64,000 nucleotides of DNA, taken from positions 24,208 through 88,207 of the forward strand of contig JBDHTQ010000009.1 in assembly GCA_039808765.1 (NCBI GenBank). Direction: 5' to 3'. The stretch's first letter is position 1. The number at the start of each line of letters is the position of its first letter. The DNA is from JBDHTQ01 sp039808765. GTDB lineage: Bacteria; Pseudomonadota; Alphaproteobacteria; UBA2400. The notes under the pieces were generated by a model, which did no database searches, had not been told where the DNA came from, and was given only the letters and a program-made list of their open reading frames with translations. The position numbers were made by a program, and so were the translations under genes. Shown in pieces: positions 28,247 through 38,177 of the stretch.

Positions 28247-31200
28247 TTATTGCCCAGCTAAATTGCGTAAGCTGCGTCCGATCATCGCGAGCATTGATAA
28301 ATCAAATTGTGGTGTGCTTTGTACCTCTTTCAATAAAATATCACAGCGCGACAAGATTGCAGCATGGTCAGCGAGCCATGATGTGAAATTGCCCTGATTT
28401 TGCGTGAGAATACAAACAGAAATCTTTTGTTGCCAAGCGTAAAGATCTTCGACTAGCGCCAATGCTTCTTGTCTCTGCCAGTGGTTAGAGAAGTTAAGAG
28501 CAATTGTTTTTTGGCGTAAAGAATCCAATGCAAAGTGTTGGCCAACAGTGTAGTAAATGCCCGCAGACTGGGCCAACGAGCGATTGGCTTGTTTGGCAAC
28601 AATTAAAATATCTAAGCCGTTTGAAAGAAAATCCAATGAGACAGTTTTTTGCGCAATGTCAGCGGGCAGGCCTTGTTGCTGAAGTGTTTCCTGAACTTGC
28701 TGTAAGCGTGTGAGTGAGTCGGGCGGTAAAATCTGATCCTTTAATTCAATCAGCTCTTGAATGTCGCGCACCAACTCGTTTTGTGTTTCGGACATTTGAA
28801 TTGGTCGTTTCAACATTTTCAGTAAGGCATTGGTGGTGCGTGCGACGAAGGTTTGACTACGTATGAGTAAGTCAATTTGCAGACTATTGGCGATCACGGT
28901 GTCCAGTTTTTCAATGCTGCGCCAGTACAACGGTAAGCTGAAAACATGCCGAACGATAACATACGCCCGCAATACATCGGCAATGCTATGGCCTGTGCGT
29001 TCAGACAATCCATGCACAAAAGTTGGCCCCATTCTGTTCACGACATTGTTGGCCAGAACGGTGGTAATGATTTCACGTCGTAAGCGATGGTTACGAATGG
29101 CACGCAGGTAGGGCTCGCGCATTGGCTTGGGAAAGTATTGGCGCAAATCAGCTTCCAGTGTCAAATCATCGGGCAAATCAGAGATCACGATATCGTCACA
29201 TAAGGCAAGCTTGGCATGAGCAAGCAAAATTGCAATTTCAGGACGAGTTAAACCTTCACCTGCCTGCGCACGTTGAAGTAATTGATCATCCGTGGGTAAA
29301 AAAGAAACAACGCGATCCAGACGACTTTCTTTTTCCCACATGCGAATTAATCGTGCATGGGCTTCAAGCGAGGCGGCCGCTTGTTTGTGCTCAAGTGTGA
29401 TGATTTCAGTTTGCAGATAATTGTTGCGCAAAACAAGCGCAGCCACATCTTCTGTCATGCCGGAAAGCAGCTCATTTCTTTGCGCCATTGTTAACGCACC
29501 AGTGGATAATTCGGCTTGTAAGGCAATCTTGATATTCACCTCATGGTCGGATGTGTCGACGCCTGCTGAGTTGTCAATGGCATCCGAGTTAATTGCGATT
29601 CCTTCATGAGCGAGCTCAATACGGGCGCGGGCGGTGATGCCGAGGTTTGCTCCTTCGCCAATTACTTTTGCGCGTACTTCATTTGCATTTACGCGCACGC
29701 CATCGTTCGCGCGATCGCTGGCATCGGCGTGACTTTCATCGGTTGCTTTAATATAAGTGCCAATGCCCCCGAGATACATTAAATCGACATCAGCGCGTAA
29801 AATCGCGCGGATGAGCTGATTGGGAGAAATACGATCGCCACTCAGCCCTAATACGTTGCGGATGGCTTGCGTGAGTTCAATAAATTTTGCTGATCGTTCA
29901 AAAACACCCCCCCCTGCAGAAATCAGCTGGGGATTGTAATCTGACCATTGGCTGCCCGGAAGTTTGAAGAGTCGTTCACGCTCCATAAAGCTGGCAGCAG
30001 CATCGGGTTGCGGATCAATAAAAATATGCTTGTGGTTAAACGCTGCGACCAAGAGCGTAACGCGTGAGCGCAGCATTCCGTTGCCGAACACATCCCCGGC
30101 CATATCACCAATGCCGACGCACGTGAAGGGCTCAACCTGAATGTTGCGCTCTTTCTCACGGAAATGACGTTTGACGGATTCCCACGCCCCGCGTGCCGTA
30201 ATGCCCATCTCTTTGTGGTCATAACCCGCCGAGCCACCGGATGCGAATGCGTCGCCGAGCCAGAAGCCATATTCAAGGGACAAGCTGTTGGCAATGTCTG
30301 AAAAACGCGCTGTTCCCTTGTCTGCCGCGACAACGAGATAAGGGTCTTCGCCATCGTGGCGAACCACATTGGGTAGAGCGGCAATGCCATCAAGTGTCCG
30401 GTTATCGGTGAGATCAAGGAGTCCACGGATAAATGTTTTATAGCAGGATACAACTTCTTCTTTTTCTTGCGTGGGAGGTAGTGGCAAGCGTTTGCAGAAA
30501 AACCCACCCTTTGATCCAACAGGAACAATTACGGCATTTTTAACCATTTGAGCCTTCATAAGCCCCAGAACTTCGGTGCGAAAATCATCACGCCGATCAG
30601 ACCAGCGGATGCCGCCGCGGGCTACTTTTCCCCCACGCAGATGGATGCCCTCAACTTCAGGACTATACACCCAAATTTCAGCATAGGGGCGAGGCAGTGG
30701 AAGATCCAGAATTTTACCGCTTTCAATCTTGAACGAGATGTAGGGCTTGAACTGCTCATTATTCATGCGCTGATAATAGTTGGTGCGCAACGTAGATGTG
30801 ATGAGATTAAGATAGCGGCGCAGAACGTCATCTTCTGTAAAGGATGTGATTTTCTCAATATCGGCTTCAATTGCCTTGATCACACTTAATTGTTTATCCT
30901 GAGCGTTTGGTGTTGAATCCGGTTGTTGTGCGGGATCAAAACGAACATGAAAAAGCTGCACCAGTTTTGCTGTAATGTGCGGATAGTTGGCAAGTGTATC
31001 GCAAATCAGGGATGGGGTCGCCATAAAGCCGATTTGTTGCAAATAACGAGCATAAGCACGCATAATCGTTACTTCGCGACTGTTGAGGCCGGGGGTGATC
31101 AGTAATTGATTGAAGCGATCGTCTTCAAGCGCACGTTTCCAAAGCAGGTGGAAAGCCTCTAGAAAATTTGCTTCAACCCGTACCAGATCAATAGGCTGAC

Positions 31201-33070
31201 CGTTTTTTGTTTGCGCGAGTAATTCATGCACCCATACTTTTCCGTGTTCTTTGGGCCTGATGGTAAACGGCACTTCAGAAATAAGGCGCAGCGACATGTT
31301 TTCCAGGCGGGGAACGATGTCTGAAAGTGCAACGGCCGTATCTTTGTGAAAAAGACGAATTTGCAAGCTGTCGGGGGCATTTGCAATGGGGTGGAGGCTG
31401 AGAGCCATTTCCCCACTTATGTTGATGTTTTCGATATATGATATATCGTCCGCTGCACGTTCAGGCATCACAATTGAGCGATAAGCGGTGGTAAAGGCAT
31501 CAGCATAACGACGCCGTAGCGGCAAACTTTTTTCGCGCCCGTGGCGTGTAACCAAGGCATCCATAAGGAGATCGTCCCAGCCGCGGGCAGCATTGATGAT
31601 TTGTTGTTCCAGTGAATCCGTGTCAGGTACACTCGACATGGCTGAAAGATTAATTAAAATTTGCACGCGTACGAGTGGGCTATCGCTAAGCGTGCTGACA
31701 AACGATTGTAGCTTTCCATTGAAGCCGTTTTCAAGGATGCGGGTAAACTCTTGTCGCATCTGCGTGTCGAAACGTTCGCGTGGCGTAAAAACAAGGCACG
31801 ATGCATACCGGTTAAACGGATCGACCCAAACGAACAGGGCCGTACGGACACGGTCCGCCAGCATAAGAATGCCTTTTGAAATGCGAAACAAATTTGCTTC
31901 GTCAATTTGAAAGAGGTCGTCACGGGGATAGTTATTGAGAATATGGATCAGGGCCTTACCGTTATGGCTGCTTGGTTCCAGCTTGGACATGGCCACAATG
32001 CGATCAACTTTTTTGCGCAACCACGGCACATTTTGTGCAATTGTGCTGTACGCAATTGATGTAAATAAACCGAGAAAAAGATGGAGTCCCGCCAAGCGAC
32101 CATCCTCATGAAATCGCCGTATCCCTACCAAATCAAATGGAGATGCGCGATGCACTGTCGAACGGGCTTGCATTTTATTGACAAATAAAAGCTCGGGTGC
32201 GCTGATGTAGTGCTGAATAGTCGTGGGCAGGGTATCAAATCTGCTCAAACCGTTGATAACTACCAATTCGCTTGAGCGCATAAGACCGCGTTCAGCATTC
32301 GGGTCGGATTCGAGTCGTGCGCCGTCTTCGCTCAAATTGTAATTACGGCATCCCAAAAACACGAAGTGATCATTCATCCAACTGCAGAATGCGAGGGTTT
32401 CATCCTTGTCCTGTGCGCTGAGGTTTTTAAGCGATGTTGACTCAATGCTGGCACGCGCCGAGGCAAGTGCTTTAAGCATCGCCGGCCAGTCGGCAACAGA
32501 CAGCTGCACATCTTTCAGCACATTGAGGAGTGTCGCTTGAATGGTGGCTAAAACGTCTTCCGGTTGGCGTTCAAACGAAGCATGCACCCATGATTCGCGT
32601 TCCACATGTTTTTCATCCTGATTCTCACTGAGGCTCAAGAGGTTTCCTGCCTCGTCACGGTGAGCAAAAATAACCGGGTGCTGCAAGAGGTGAATCGTTA
32701 AACCTTGGCGCGTTAAAGCTTCAGCCGTAGAGTCAATAATAAAAGGAATGTCAGGCAAGACCATTTCAACGTGAGTGGCATCTTGTCGCCAATTGCTTTC
32801 CTGCATGGGGGGATTATAGACATTTATTTTTGGCTCTGGTTTGCGATACTTCTGAACCCACTGCCACATTCCTTGAATGCGCTGACGGTGAGATTCTTCC
32901 GAACTGCCAAGAAGGTCTTCTTCTGACACGTGATGATAAAATTTTGTTACAAACAAAGCAAAACTGGGCTTTAAAGCTTCGGGTACATTGGTACAGCTCT
33001 TTTGGATCAGATCGAGCAGTCTTATTTTTGGCATGGGTTGAGAAGATGCTTCAATCTCTAGTTCTGACAT
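28247..33070 (-). CDS. gdhB: NAD-specific glutamate dehydrogenase, large (about 180 kDa) type
   Basis: 1607 residues, the size of the large NAD-GDH class found in alphaproteobacteria and some other groups. It oxidises glutamate to 2-oxoglutarate and ammonia, mainly catabolic. Seen: a long N-terminal region with ACT-like stretches, then the catalytic core with RGGKVARGGIRWSDRRDDFRTEV, VPVGSKGGFFCK (near residue 850) and GIGDMAGDVFGNGML (near 990), and a long C-terminal helical region. The gene follows the SH3 gene on the same strand after 60 bp. Confidence 0.95.
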   Translation of the reverse strand: MSELEIEASSQPMPKIRLLDLIQKSCTNVPEALKPSFALFVTKFYHHVSEEDLLGSSEESHRQRIQGMWQWVQKYRKPEPKINVYNPPMQESNWRQDATHVEMVLPDIPFIIDSTAEALTRQGLTIHLLQHPVIFAHRDEAGNLLSLSENQDEKHVERESWVHASFERQPEDVLATIQATLLNVLKDVQLSVADWPAMLKALASARASIESTSLKNLSAQDKDETLAFCSWMNDHFVFLGCRNYNLSEDGARLESDPNAERGLMRSSELVVINGLSRFDTLPTTIQHYISAPELLFVNKMQARSTVHRASPFDLVGIRRFHEDGRLAGLHLFLGLFTSIAYSTIAQNVPWLRKKVDRIVAMSKLEPSSHNGKALIHILNNYPRDDLFQIDEANLFRISKGILMLADRVRTALFVWVDPFNRYASCLVFTPRERFDTQMRQEFTRILENGFNGKLQSFVSTLSDSPLVRVQILINLSAMSSVPDTDSLEQQIINAARGWDDLLMDALVTRHGREKSLPLRRRYADAFTTAYRSIVMPERAADDISYIENINISGEMALSLHPIANAPDSLQIRLFHKDTAVALSDIVPRLENMSLRLISEVPFTIRPKEHGKVWVHELLAQTKNGQPIDLVRVEANFLEAFHLLWKRALEDDRFNQLLITPGLNSREVTIMRAYARYLQQIGFMATPSLICDTLANYPHITAKLVQLFHVRFDPAQQPDSTPNAQDKQLSVIKAIEADIEKITSFTEDDVLRRYLNLITSTLRTNYYQRMNNEQFKPYISFKIESGKILDLPLPRPYAEIWVYSPEVEGIHLRGGKVARGGIRWSDRRDDFRTEVLGLMKAQMVKNAVIVPVGSKGGFFCKRLPLPPTQEKEEVVSCYKTFIRGLLDLTDNRTLDGIAALPNVVRHDGEDPYLVVAADKGTARFSDIANSLSLEYGFWLGDAFASGGSAGYDHKEMGITARGAWESVKRHFREKERNIQVEPFTCVGIGDMAGDVFGNGMLRSRVTLLVAAFNHKHIFIDPQPDAAASFMERERLFKLPGSQWSDYNPQLISAGGGVFERSAKFIELTQAIRNVLGLSGDRISPNQLIRAILRADVDLMYLGGIGTYIKATDESHADASDRANDGVRVNANEVRAKVIGEGANLGITARARIELAHEGIAINSDAIDNSAGVDTSDHEVNIKIALQAELSTGALTMAQRNELLSGMTEDVAALVLRNNYLQTEIITLEHKQAAASLEAHARLIRMWEKESRLDRVVSFLPTDDQLLQRAQAGEGLTRPEIAILLAHAKLALCDDIVISDLPDDLTLEADLRQYFPKPMREPYLRAIRNHRLRREIITTVLANNVVNRMGPTFVHGLSERTGHSIADVLRAYVIVRHVFSLPLYWRSIEKLDTVIANSLQIDLLIRSQTFVARTTNALLKMLKRPIQMSETQNELVRDIQELIELKDQILPPDSLTRLQQVQETLQQQGLPADIAQKTVSLDFLSNGLDILIVAKQANRSLAQSAGIYYTVGQHFALDSLRQKTIALNFSNHWQRQEALALVEDLYAWQQKISVCILTQNQGNFTSWLADHAAILSRCDILLKEVQSTPQFDLSMLAMIGRSLRNLAGQ

Positions 33071-33130
33071 TTTAACCGAACTCCTGATTTTTTATCACAT
33101 GTTGTTGGGGGCGGTGTGGTGGATAATAAC

Positions 33131-33652
33131 TTAATGGGTAATTTTTTCGTCGGAAGACACGCCCCAAATCTGTTTTTTATCAATCCACCCGCTGTAGTTT
33201 TTTACGTCGATCAAGCACCACTCTGCCAGACATTCGCTCACTTGAGCAATCACGCCGGGTTGTAATTGTGCAATGGGCGCCGCGATTGAGACAGGTTGTT
33301 GACGCAAAATAGCCGTTTGGGGATGCACAACTACGACGCGTTTTCCTGAAACCAAGGCCTGATTGACCCATCCTTCGGTGCCCAACCAATCGCGAATTTT
33401 TCGCCAGTTTTCATACTCGGCAATAATTTGTACGGGCATCCCTTTATAGATGAGCGTCCAAAGAATAGGATAGCGGCTACCAGGTCCTGACCTAACGTTA
33501 ACTTCGGCTGAGCGTGTTGAAACGAAGCGCGGGAGAGGTAGTCCGCTTTGGTCTCCTACGGCCTGAGCTATGCTTCTTGGGGACGAAAAAGTGAGCAAGG
33601 CTGCGCAAAAAGCCAGAGTTTTCAGCATTGATGCAAAAGAAGAAGTACACAT
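33131..33652 (-). CDS. Exported SH3-like domain protein
   Basis: 173 residues. A signal-peptide-like N-terminus (hydrophobic LAFCAALLTFSS then AQA) is followed by two bacterial SH3 (SH3_3/SH3_4) units: the first with AEVNVRSGPGSRYPILWTL and WVNQALVSG, the second with TAILRQQPVSIAAPIAQLQPGVIAQV ending in YSGWIDKKQIWG. Such proteins act in the periplasm, often bound to peptidoglycan. ATG 33628 is an alternative start. It lies upstream of the glutamate dehydrogenase; no functional link is evident. Confidence 0.78.
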   Translation of the reverse strand: MCTSSFASMLKTLAFCAALLTFSSPRSIAQAVGDQSGLPLPRFVSTRSAEVNVRSGPGSRYPILWTLIYKGMPVQIIAEYENWRKIRDWLGTEGWVNQALVSGKRVVVVHPQTAILRQQPVSIAAPIAQLQPGVIAQVSECLAEWCLIDVKNYSGWIDKKQIWGVSSDEKITH

Positions 33653-33745
33653 GCGCCCATTTTATACCTCAAGCGCCAACTGTGACAAGCCCGCATAATT
33701 TTTGAAAATTAGGGTGATGGAGGCGCTTTCATGGCTAAATAGTAC

Positions 33746-33775
33746 TTGAGGTTGCCTTGACAGGCAGGCTATAAA
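33746..33775 (+). promoter_or_regulatory. Possible promoter for the secreted-protein gene
   Basis: -35 TTGAGG, an 18-bp spacer, and -10 TATAAA. The predicted start is about 75 bases before the ATG at 33856. Confidence 0.35.
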
Positions 33776-33855
33776 CGGAAATCAAAGTGGGGTTCGCATG
33801 CCTCATGTCTTGAACAGGGATTTTTTTACACAGTATTTTGTGGAGGGATGGGAAA

Positions 33856-34308
33856 ATGCGCACGTTTCGGTTCATGAATATTTTCTTGGCATTGATGCTA
33901 CTTCTTGCCGGAGCGACATCTGCCCATGCGGGTTCAGGTGGTTTTTGTTCTGATCTCTCCTCAACCACGCCAGCTGATGCGGCGGTCGCTTTGCGGGGTT
34001 CTTTGCCCAGCGGTACATCACTTGGGGGTGCTGCACAATCAATACTTATTTCTGCATTTGAATCGGCTGCAGAGAAAAATCCCGGTTACATTGTCGAGGT
34101 TGGCAGCTTGATTGCCATTGGTCGTCCAGATGCACTTGATGCGTTACGCAAAAGCGTTTATCGCATTTGCGTTGCGAATGCCGAATTGATTTGGAACAAA
34201 ATTCTTCTCGCACTTCAGAATCCAACAGCAGAGCAGCTTGCTGCAATTGCATCGACTGATGGTGTTTCACCTGCCGCAGGTGAAGACGGTGATGGAAGCG
34301 GCGGCTAA
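33856..34308 (+). CDS. Small exported protein of unknown function
   Basis: About 150 residues. A signal peptide is clear: MRTFRF, a hydrophobic core LALMLLLAGAT, and a likely cleavage after AHA. The mature part has two cysteines (GFCSDL, YRICVANAE), amphipathic helices, and a Gly/Asp-rich acidic tail. ATG 33856 is used since it fits the signal peptide; an in-frame ATG lies six codons earlier. A strong terminator follows, so it is a single gene. It precedes the Wzc-like kinase, which may hint at an envelope role, but no family was recognised. Confidence 0.65.
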   Translation: MRTFRFMNIFLALMLLLAGATSAHAGSGGFCSDLSSTTPADAAVALRGSLPSGTSLGGAAQSILISAFESAAEKNPGYIVEVGSLIAIGRPDALDALRKSVYRICVANAELIWNKILLALQNPTAEQLAAIASTDGVSPAAGEDGDGSGG

Positions 34309-34334
34309 CGCCTGACCACAAGCGATGAAGAAGA

Positions 34335-34370
34335 GAAGGCTGCAAGAAAGATTGCAGCCTTCTTTTTTTG
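34335..34370 (+). terminator. Rho-independent terminator
   Basis: Hairpin GAAGGCTGCAA with TTGCAGCCTTC and T7 after it. It ends the small secreted-protein gene. Confidence 0.88.
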
Positions 34371-34447
34371 TTCTTTAAACATGAAAGCCAACGATAAATG
34401 CCCTTTTTTGGTTGCCTTGAACCAGTCAATCGGTTAACTGTCGCAGC

Positions 34448-36676
34448 ATGACCCATGTTGACCCTTCCGCCTTGCATTCACTGCACACAATTGATGAGCC
34501 TCCGGCGCAGGATTTGAAAATCTCTCGTCAGGATGTATTGGAGGTGCGCGAGATTTTGCGCATGCTTAAGCGTCGTCGTTGGTTGATTTTAGGCACGGTC
34601 GGCGTGGCGTTGGTGGTGGCTGCATTGTTGCTGTCGCAGCTTCGTCCGCAATATACGGCATCTGCTTCGGTAATGGTGGATCCGCGTCAAACCAACGTTG
34701 TGGATTTAGAAGAAGTTTTATCTGGTTTACCCGTGAATGCGGAGACGGTACAAAGTGAAATTGAGGTTTTGCGTTCGCGCGATTTGGCAGGTCGCGTGGT
34801 AGATAAACTAAAACTCAGTGACAATGCCGAGTTTTCAGAAATTGTTCGCAGGCAAAATGAAAAAAGCTTTTTAACCGATCAAGATCATCAGGATACAATT
34901 CGCAATGCTGTGATTGATCATTTTTTGAATTCACTTACTGTTAAAATTGCCGGTCGATCGCGCGTAATTACCATGAGTTATCGATCACATGATCCACGTC
35001 TTTCAGCTGCAATTGCTAATAACATTGTTGATCTGTATGTTTCCGGCCAGCTTGAAACGCGGATATTGGCCACCCGGAATGCATCATCCTGGCTTAATCA
35101 AAAGCTTGAGCAACTGCGCATTGATGCCGAGAGTGCCGAGCTGGCTGTCGACCGTTTTAAAGAGCTGAATAATTTATCAAGCGAACCGGGCCGTGGGACG
35201 GTGGTGGACAAAAAAACTCTGATTCAGCCTTCTGTCGCTAAGACGAATACGGATTCTCTTCTTTCAGATACAAAAGAAAGTTTGCAAGCGCAGCGTAACG
35301 TGCTGATGATTTTGCGTGATAGTATGACTCCTCCTGCTCAATGGGGTGACCAAGATTTACATCAGATGTATGATGAGCTGGTTTCGCTGGATGCTGAGCG
35401 CATGAATTTGTCATCACGGTTGGGGCCGCGTCACCCAAAGATGGTGGATGTTGAATCTCGGTTGAACTTGGCACATAATCAGTTTACACAAATTCTGAAT
35501 GACCGGATTTCTCAATTTGATACCCGTTTAAAAGCGGGTGATTACATCTCGACCAACCAAGGCACACTCCTGACCAGCAGTGATGCGACAGCGCCGATCG
35601 TTGAAAAACTGGATAATCCCGAAGAAGCACGCGCTCGCTTAAGCACACTGGAACGTGAAGCAAAAGCCAATCGGACATTGTACGAAACTTTTTTGAATCG
35701 TTATAAGCAAACTACTGAGCAACAAGGCTTAGAGCAAGCGGATGCGCGGGTGATTTCGCGTGCCAGTATTCCCCTTTCTCCCTCTTTTCCCAACAAGCCG
35801 TTGTTTATGTTGCTGACGTTGGTCGGGGCACTGGGGGTGTCCCTGATTCTTGCCTTTATTGTTGAGCAAATGGATGCGGGTTTTCGTAGTTCTGACCAGA
35901 TTGAAGCGCTTTTGGGATTGCCCGCACTGGCCATGGTTCCTACGCTTAAATCGCTGGGTGTAAAAGGTGAGCATCCAGAAAGTTATATTGTGAGCAAGCC
36001 CAATTCAGCCTTGGCCGAATCTGTGCGGGCGCTGCGGATGGCTTTGTTGCTTGCTGATGTTGACCATCCACCCAGGGTTGTGATGATCACCTCCGCATTG
36101 CCCGGTGAAGGCAAAACCTCACTTTGTTTGGCTTTGGCACGCATGGCGGCAATGGGAGGTGAAAAGGTGGTTGTGGTTGATGCAGATTTGCGTCGTCCGC
36201 GAATTCATGAAGCCCTGCATGCTCCGCATAAAGAAGGGTTGGTGGATGCTTTAGCCAAGCCGTCATCATTGGTTGGTGTTATCCAGCAAAACATTTTGGA
36301 GGAGTGCCGGTTTGATTATATTACGGCTGGCTCAGCGGATGTGCATTCTGCCGAGTTGGTGCGTTCGGCTGCAATGAAGCAGGTGGTGGAAGAGCTTTCT
36401 CGGCATTATACGTTGGTCATTCTGGATACCCCGCCAGTTTTACCTGTGGCCGACGCCAAATTATTATCGCTCTTGGCCGATAAAGTGATTTACGTTGTGC
36501 GTTGGAACCATACATTCCGCACAACTGTTCAGCAGGCGGTCAAACAATTGCGCGACGTAAAGGCTAAGTTTTCCGGTGTTGTGCTTAACCACGTTGACGT
36601 GCGCCGCCATGCAGAATATAGCTACAGCGACAGCGGCTACTACTACGGCCGTTATAAAAAGTATTATACTGACTAG
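34448..36676 (+). CDS. Wzc/ExoP-like chain-length determinant and tyrosine autokinase
   Basis: 742 residues. An N-terminal Wzz domain is flanked by membrane segments (about 46-66 and 450-470) with a coiled periplasmic part between. A cytoplasmic BY-kinase domain follows with Walker A ALPGEGKTSLC (near 550), Walker A' VVVDADLRRPR and Walker B LVILDTPPVLP. The C-terminus is a tyrosine cluster (YSYSDSGYYYGRYKKYY), the usual autophosphorylation tail. It controls polymerisation and export of capsule or exopolysaccharide and likely serves the glycosyltransferase region at 19-28 kb. Confidence 0.92.
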   Translation: MTHVDPSALHSLHTIDEPPAQDLKISRQDVLEVREILRMLKRRRWLILGTVGVALVVAALLLSQLRPQYTASASVMVDPRQTNVVDLEEVLSGLPVNAETVQSEIEVLRSRDLAGRVVDKLKLSDNAEFSEIVRRQNEKSFLTDQDHQDTIRNAVIDHFLNSLTVKIAGRSRVITMSYRSHDPRLSAAIANNIVDLYVSGQLETRILATRNASSWLNQKLEQLRIDAESAELAVDRFKELNNLSSEPGRGTVVDKKTLIQPSVAKTNTDSLLSDTKESLQAQRNVLMILRDSMTPPAQWGDQDLHQMYDELVSLDAERMNLSSRLGPRHPKMVDVESRLNLAHNQFTQILNDRISQFDTRLKAGDYISTNQGTLLTSSDATAPIVEKLDNPEEARARLSTLEREAKANRTLYETFLNRYKQTTEQQGLEQADARVISRASIPLSPSFPNKPLFMLLTLVGALGVSLILAFIVEQMDAGFRSSDQIEALLGLPALAMVPTLKSLGVKGEHPESYIVSKPNSALAESVRALRMALLLADVDHPPRVVMITSALPGEGKTSLCLALARMAAMGGEKVVVVDADLRRPRIHEALHAPHKEGLVDALAKPSSLVGVIQQNILEECRFDYITAGSADVHSAELVRSAAMKQVVEELSRHYTLVILDTPPVLPVADAKLLSLLADKVIYVVRWNHTFRTTVQQAVKQLRDVKAKFSGVVLNHVDVRRHAEYSYSDSGYYYGRYKKYYTD

Positions 36677-36730
36677 AGCAGATCCCGAATAGGACAATTA
36701 TTACCATGATTTAGGCTAAAGCGGCTTTGT

Positions 36731-36943
36731 TCAGGCGATAATGTCCGGCAGCAGCAAGTTCTCGATCTTGGTGATTTCATCTTTAAGCGCAAGCTTGCGT
36801 TTTTTCAGGCGTTGAATTTGCAGCTGGTCCACGGGCATGTGGTGACTGATGCGTGAAATGACATCGTCAAGGTCACGATGCTCACTTTGAAGCTCTGCGA
36901 GTCGTAGTTGTAATTGCTTTTGTTCAATCGGATCACTGTTCAT
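36731..36943 (-). CDS. DUF465 (YdcH-like) small coiled-coil protein
   Basis: 70 residues. The core QLRLAELQSEHRDLDDVISRI, then QIQRLKKRKLALKDEI-KIE, is the DUF465 pattern: a short, charged, helical hairpin of unknown role found widely in alphaproteobacteria. ATG 36943 gives the family length; the open frame extends 22 codons further without similarity. Divergent from pfkA. Confidence 0.82.
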   Translation of the reverse strand: MNSDPIEQKQLQLRLAELQSEHRDLDDVISRISHHMPVDQLQIQRLKKRKLALKDEITKIENLLLPDIIA

Positions 36944-37106
36944 TTTCGGTGCCGTTTTTCCGTTTCTGAGCCGGTTTGTCTGCTTTTTATGCAGGATGAG
37001 CCATATCATCCTACCAAAAAGTTAAAAACTTATAACACATCATCTAGCAAATTTCTGCAATTTCATTATGGTGGGGGGCCAGACTTCACTTAACTTAGGT
37101 AAAATC

Positions 37107-38168
37107 ATGTCAAATCCAGGAAAGAAAAAAATCTGTGTTTTTACATCGGGCGGCGATTGTGCCGGTCTGAATGCTGCAATTCGTGGTGTGGTGCATCGTG
37201 CCATTCTTGGTTATGGCTGGGATGTTATCGGCAGTTTTGATGGAACAGAGGGGCTTTTAAATCGCCCCATGCGCTATCGTACGCTTACCCTTGATGATGT
37301 AAATCCCAACGTGTTAAGACAAGGAAGCACAATTTTGGGTGCCTATAATAAGGGGAATGTTCCCCCAACCGGAGAAATGCTGAACGCGGCTATACGCGAA
37401 TTGGGGATTGATGCGGTTATCGCAATTGGTGGTGATGGCTCATTTTCCATCGTAAGCAAGCTGTTAGACCCGAGTATCCAGTTTGTTGGGATTCCAAAGA
37501 CAATGGATAATGATGTTTCAGGGACAGAGATGTCGATTGGGTTCCATTCTGCTGTCGGTGTTGCAACTGAGGCTTTGGATCGTCTTCATCCCACTGCGGC
37601 CGGTCATCATCGCGTAATGGTTTTAGAGGTTATGGGGCGTGATGCAGGTCATGGCGCTTTGGAAACGGGGATCGCGGGGGGGGCGGATATCATTTTGCTT
37701 CCTGAAATTCCGTGGAATCCTGAATCTCTTGTCAAGAAACTGAAAGCTATTCGTGAAACAGGCCGAAATTATGCAACGATTGTGGTGTCTGAAGCAGCAA
37801 AGCTGAATGATGGCGCGATTGTGCAAAAAGAATTTGCTGGAGGGCAAAAGCGCTATGGTGGCATTGGTGAACACATCGTTCAAATTGTTTCCAGTCAAGC
37901 TAACATGGAAGCACGTGCCATGATGGTTGGGCATACTCAGCGGGGATGTGCCCCAACCTTTACAGACCGTTTGATCGGTCAGGTTTTTGGTGCTAAGGCT
38001 GTCGATCTTATTGCAGAGGGAAAAACGCATCGCGTGACAGCATGGCGCGGTCGTCAGGTTGTTGATATTCCAATGGAAGAAGCGATTGGGGCATATCACG
38101 CAGTGGATCCTTGCGGGGCCCTTGTTAGTGCAGCAAGAGCGTTAGGAATTTCATTTGGGGACGAATAA
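37107..38168 (+). CDS. pfkA: 6-phosphofructokinase
   Basis: 353 residues. Phosphorylates fructose 6-phosphate. Seen: VFTSGGDCAGLNAAIRG, GGDGS, the catalytic PKTMDNDVSG, MGRDAGHGAL, and GHTQRGCAPT. Gly in GGDGS (position 104 in E. coli numbering) favours ATP as donor, while Lys in PKTMDND (position 124) occurs in PPi-dependent and some ATP-dependent enzymes. ATG 37107 is used, with TTAGGTAAA as ribosome site; an earlier ATG at 37068 has no support. PFK is absent from many alphaproteobacteria. pgsA follows after 9 bp. Confidence 0.9.
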   Translation: MSNPGKKKICVFTSGGDCAGLNAAIRGVVHRAILGYGWDVIGSFDGTEGLLNRPMRYRTLTLDDVNPNVLRQGSTILGAYNKGNVPPTGEMLNAAIRELGIDAVIAIGGDGSFSIVSKLLDPSIQFVGIPKTMDNDVSGTEMSIGFHSAVGVATEALDRLHPTAAGHHRVMVLEVMGRDAGHGALETGIAGGADIILLPEIPWNPESLVKKLKAIRETGRNYATIVVSEAAKLNDGAIVQKEFAGGQKRYGGIGEHIVQIVSSQANMEARAMMVGHTQRGCAPTFTDRLIGQVFGAKAVDLIAEGKTHRVTAWRGRQVVDIPMEEAIGAYHAVDPCGALVSAARALGISFGDE

Positions 38169-38177
38169 GGAGTAAGG

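Noticed and set aside
29923..30528. 201-codon minus-strand frame inside the glutamate dehydrogenase gene
   Set aside because: Same strand but different frame from the well-supported GDH core; a shadow frame.
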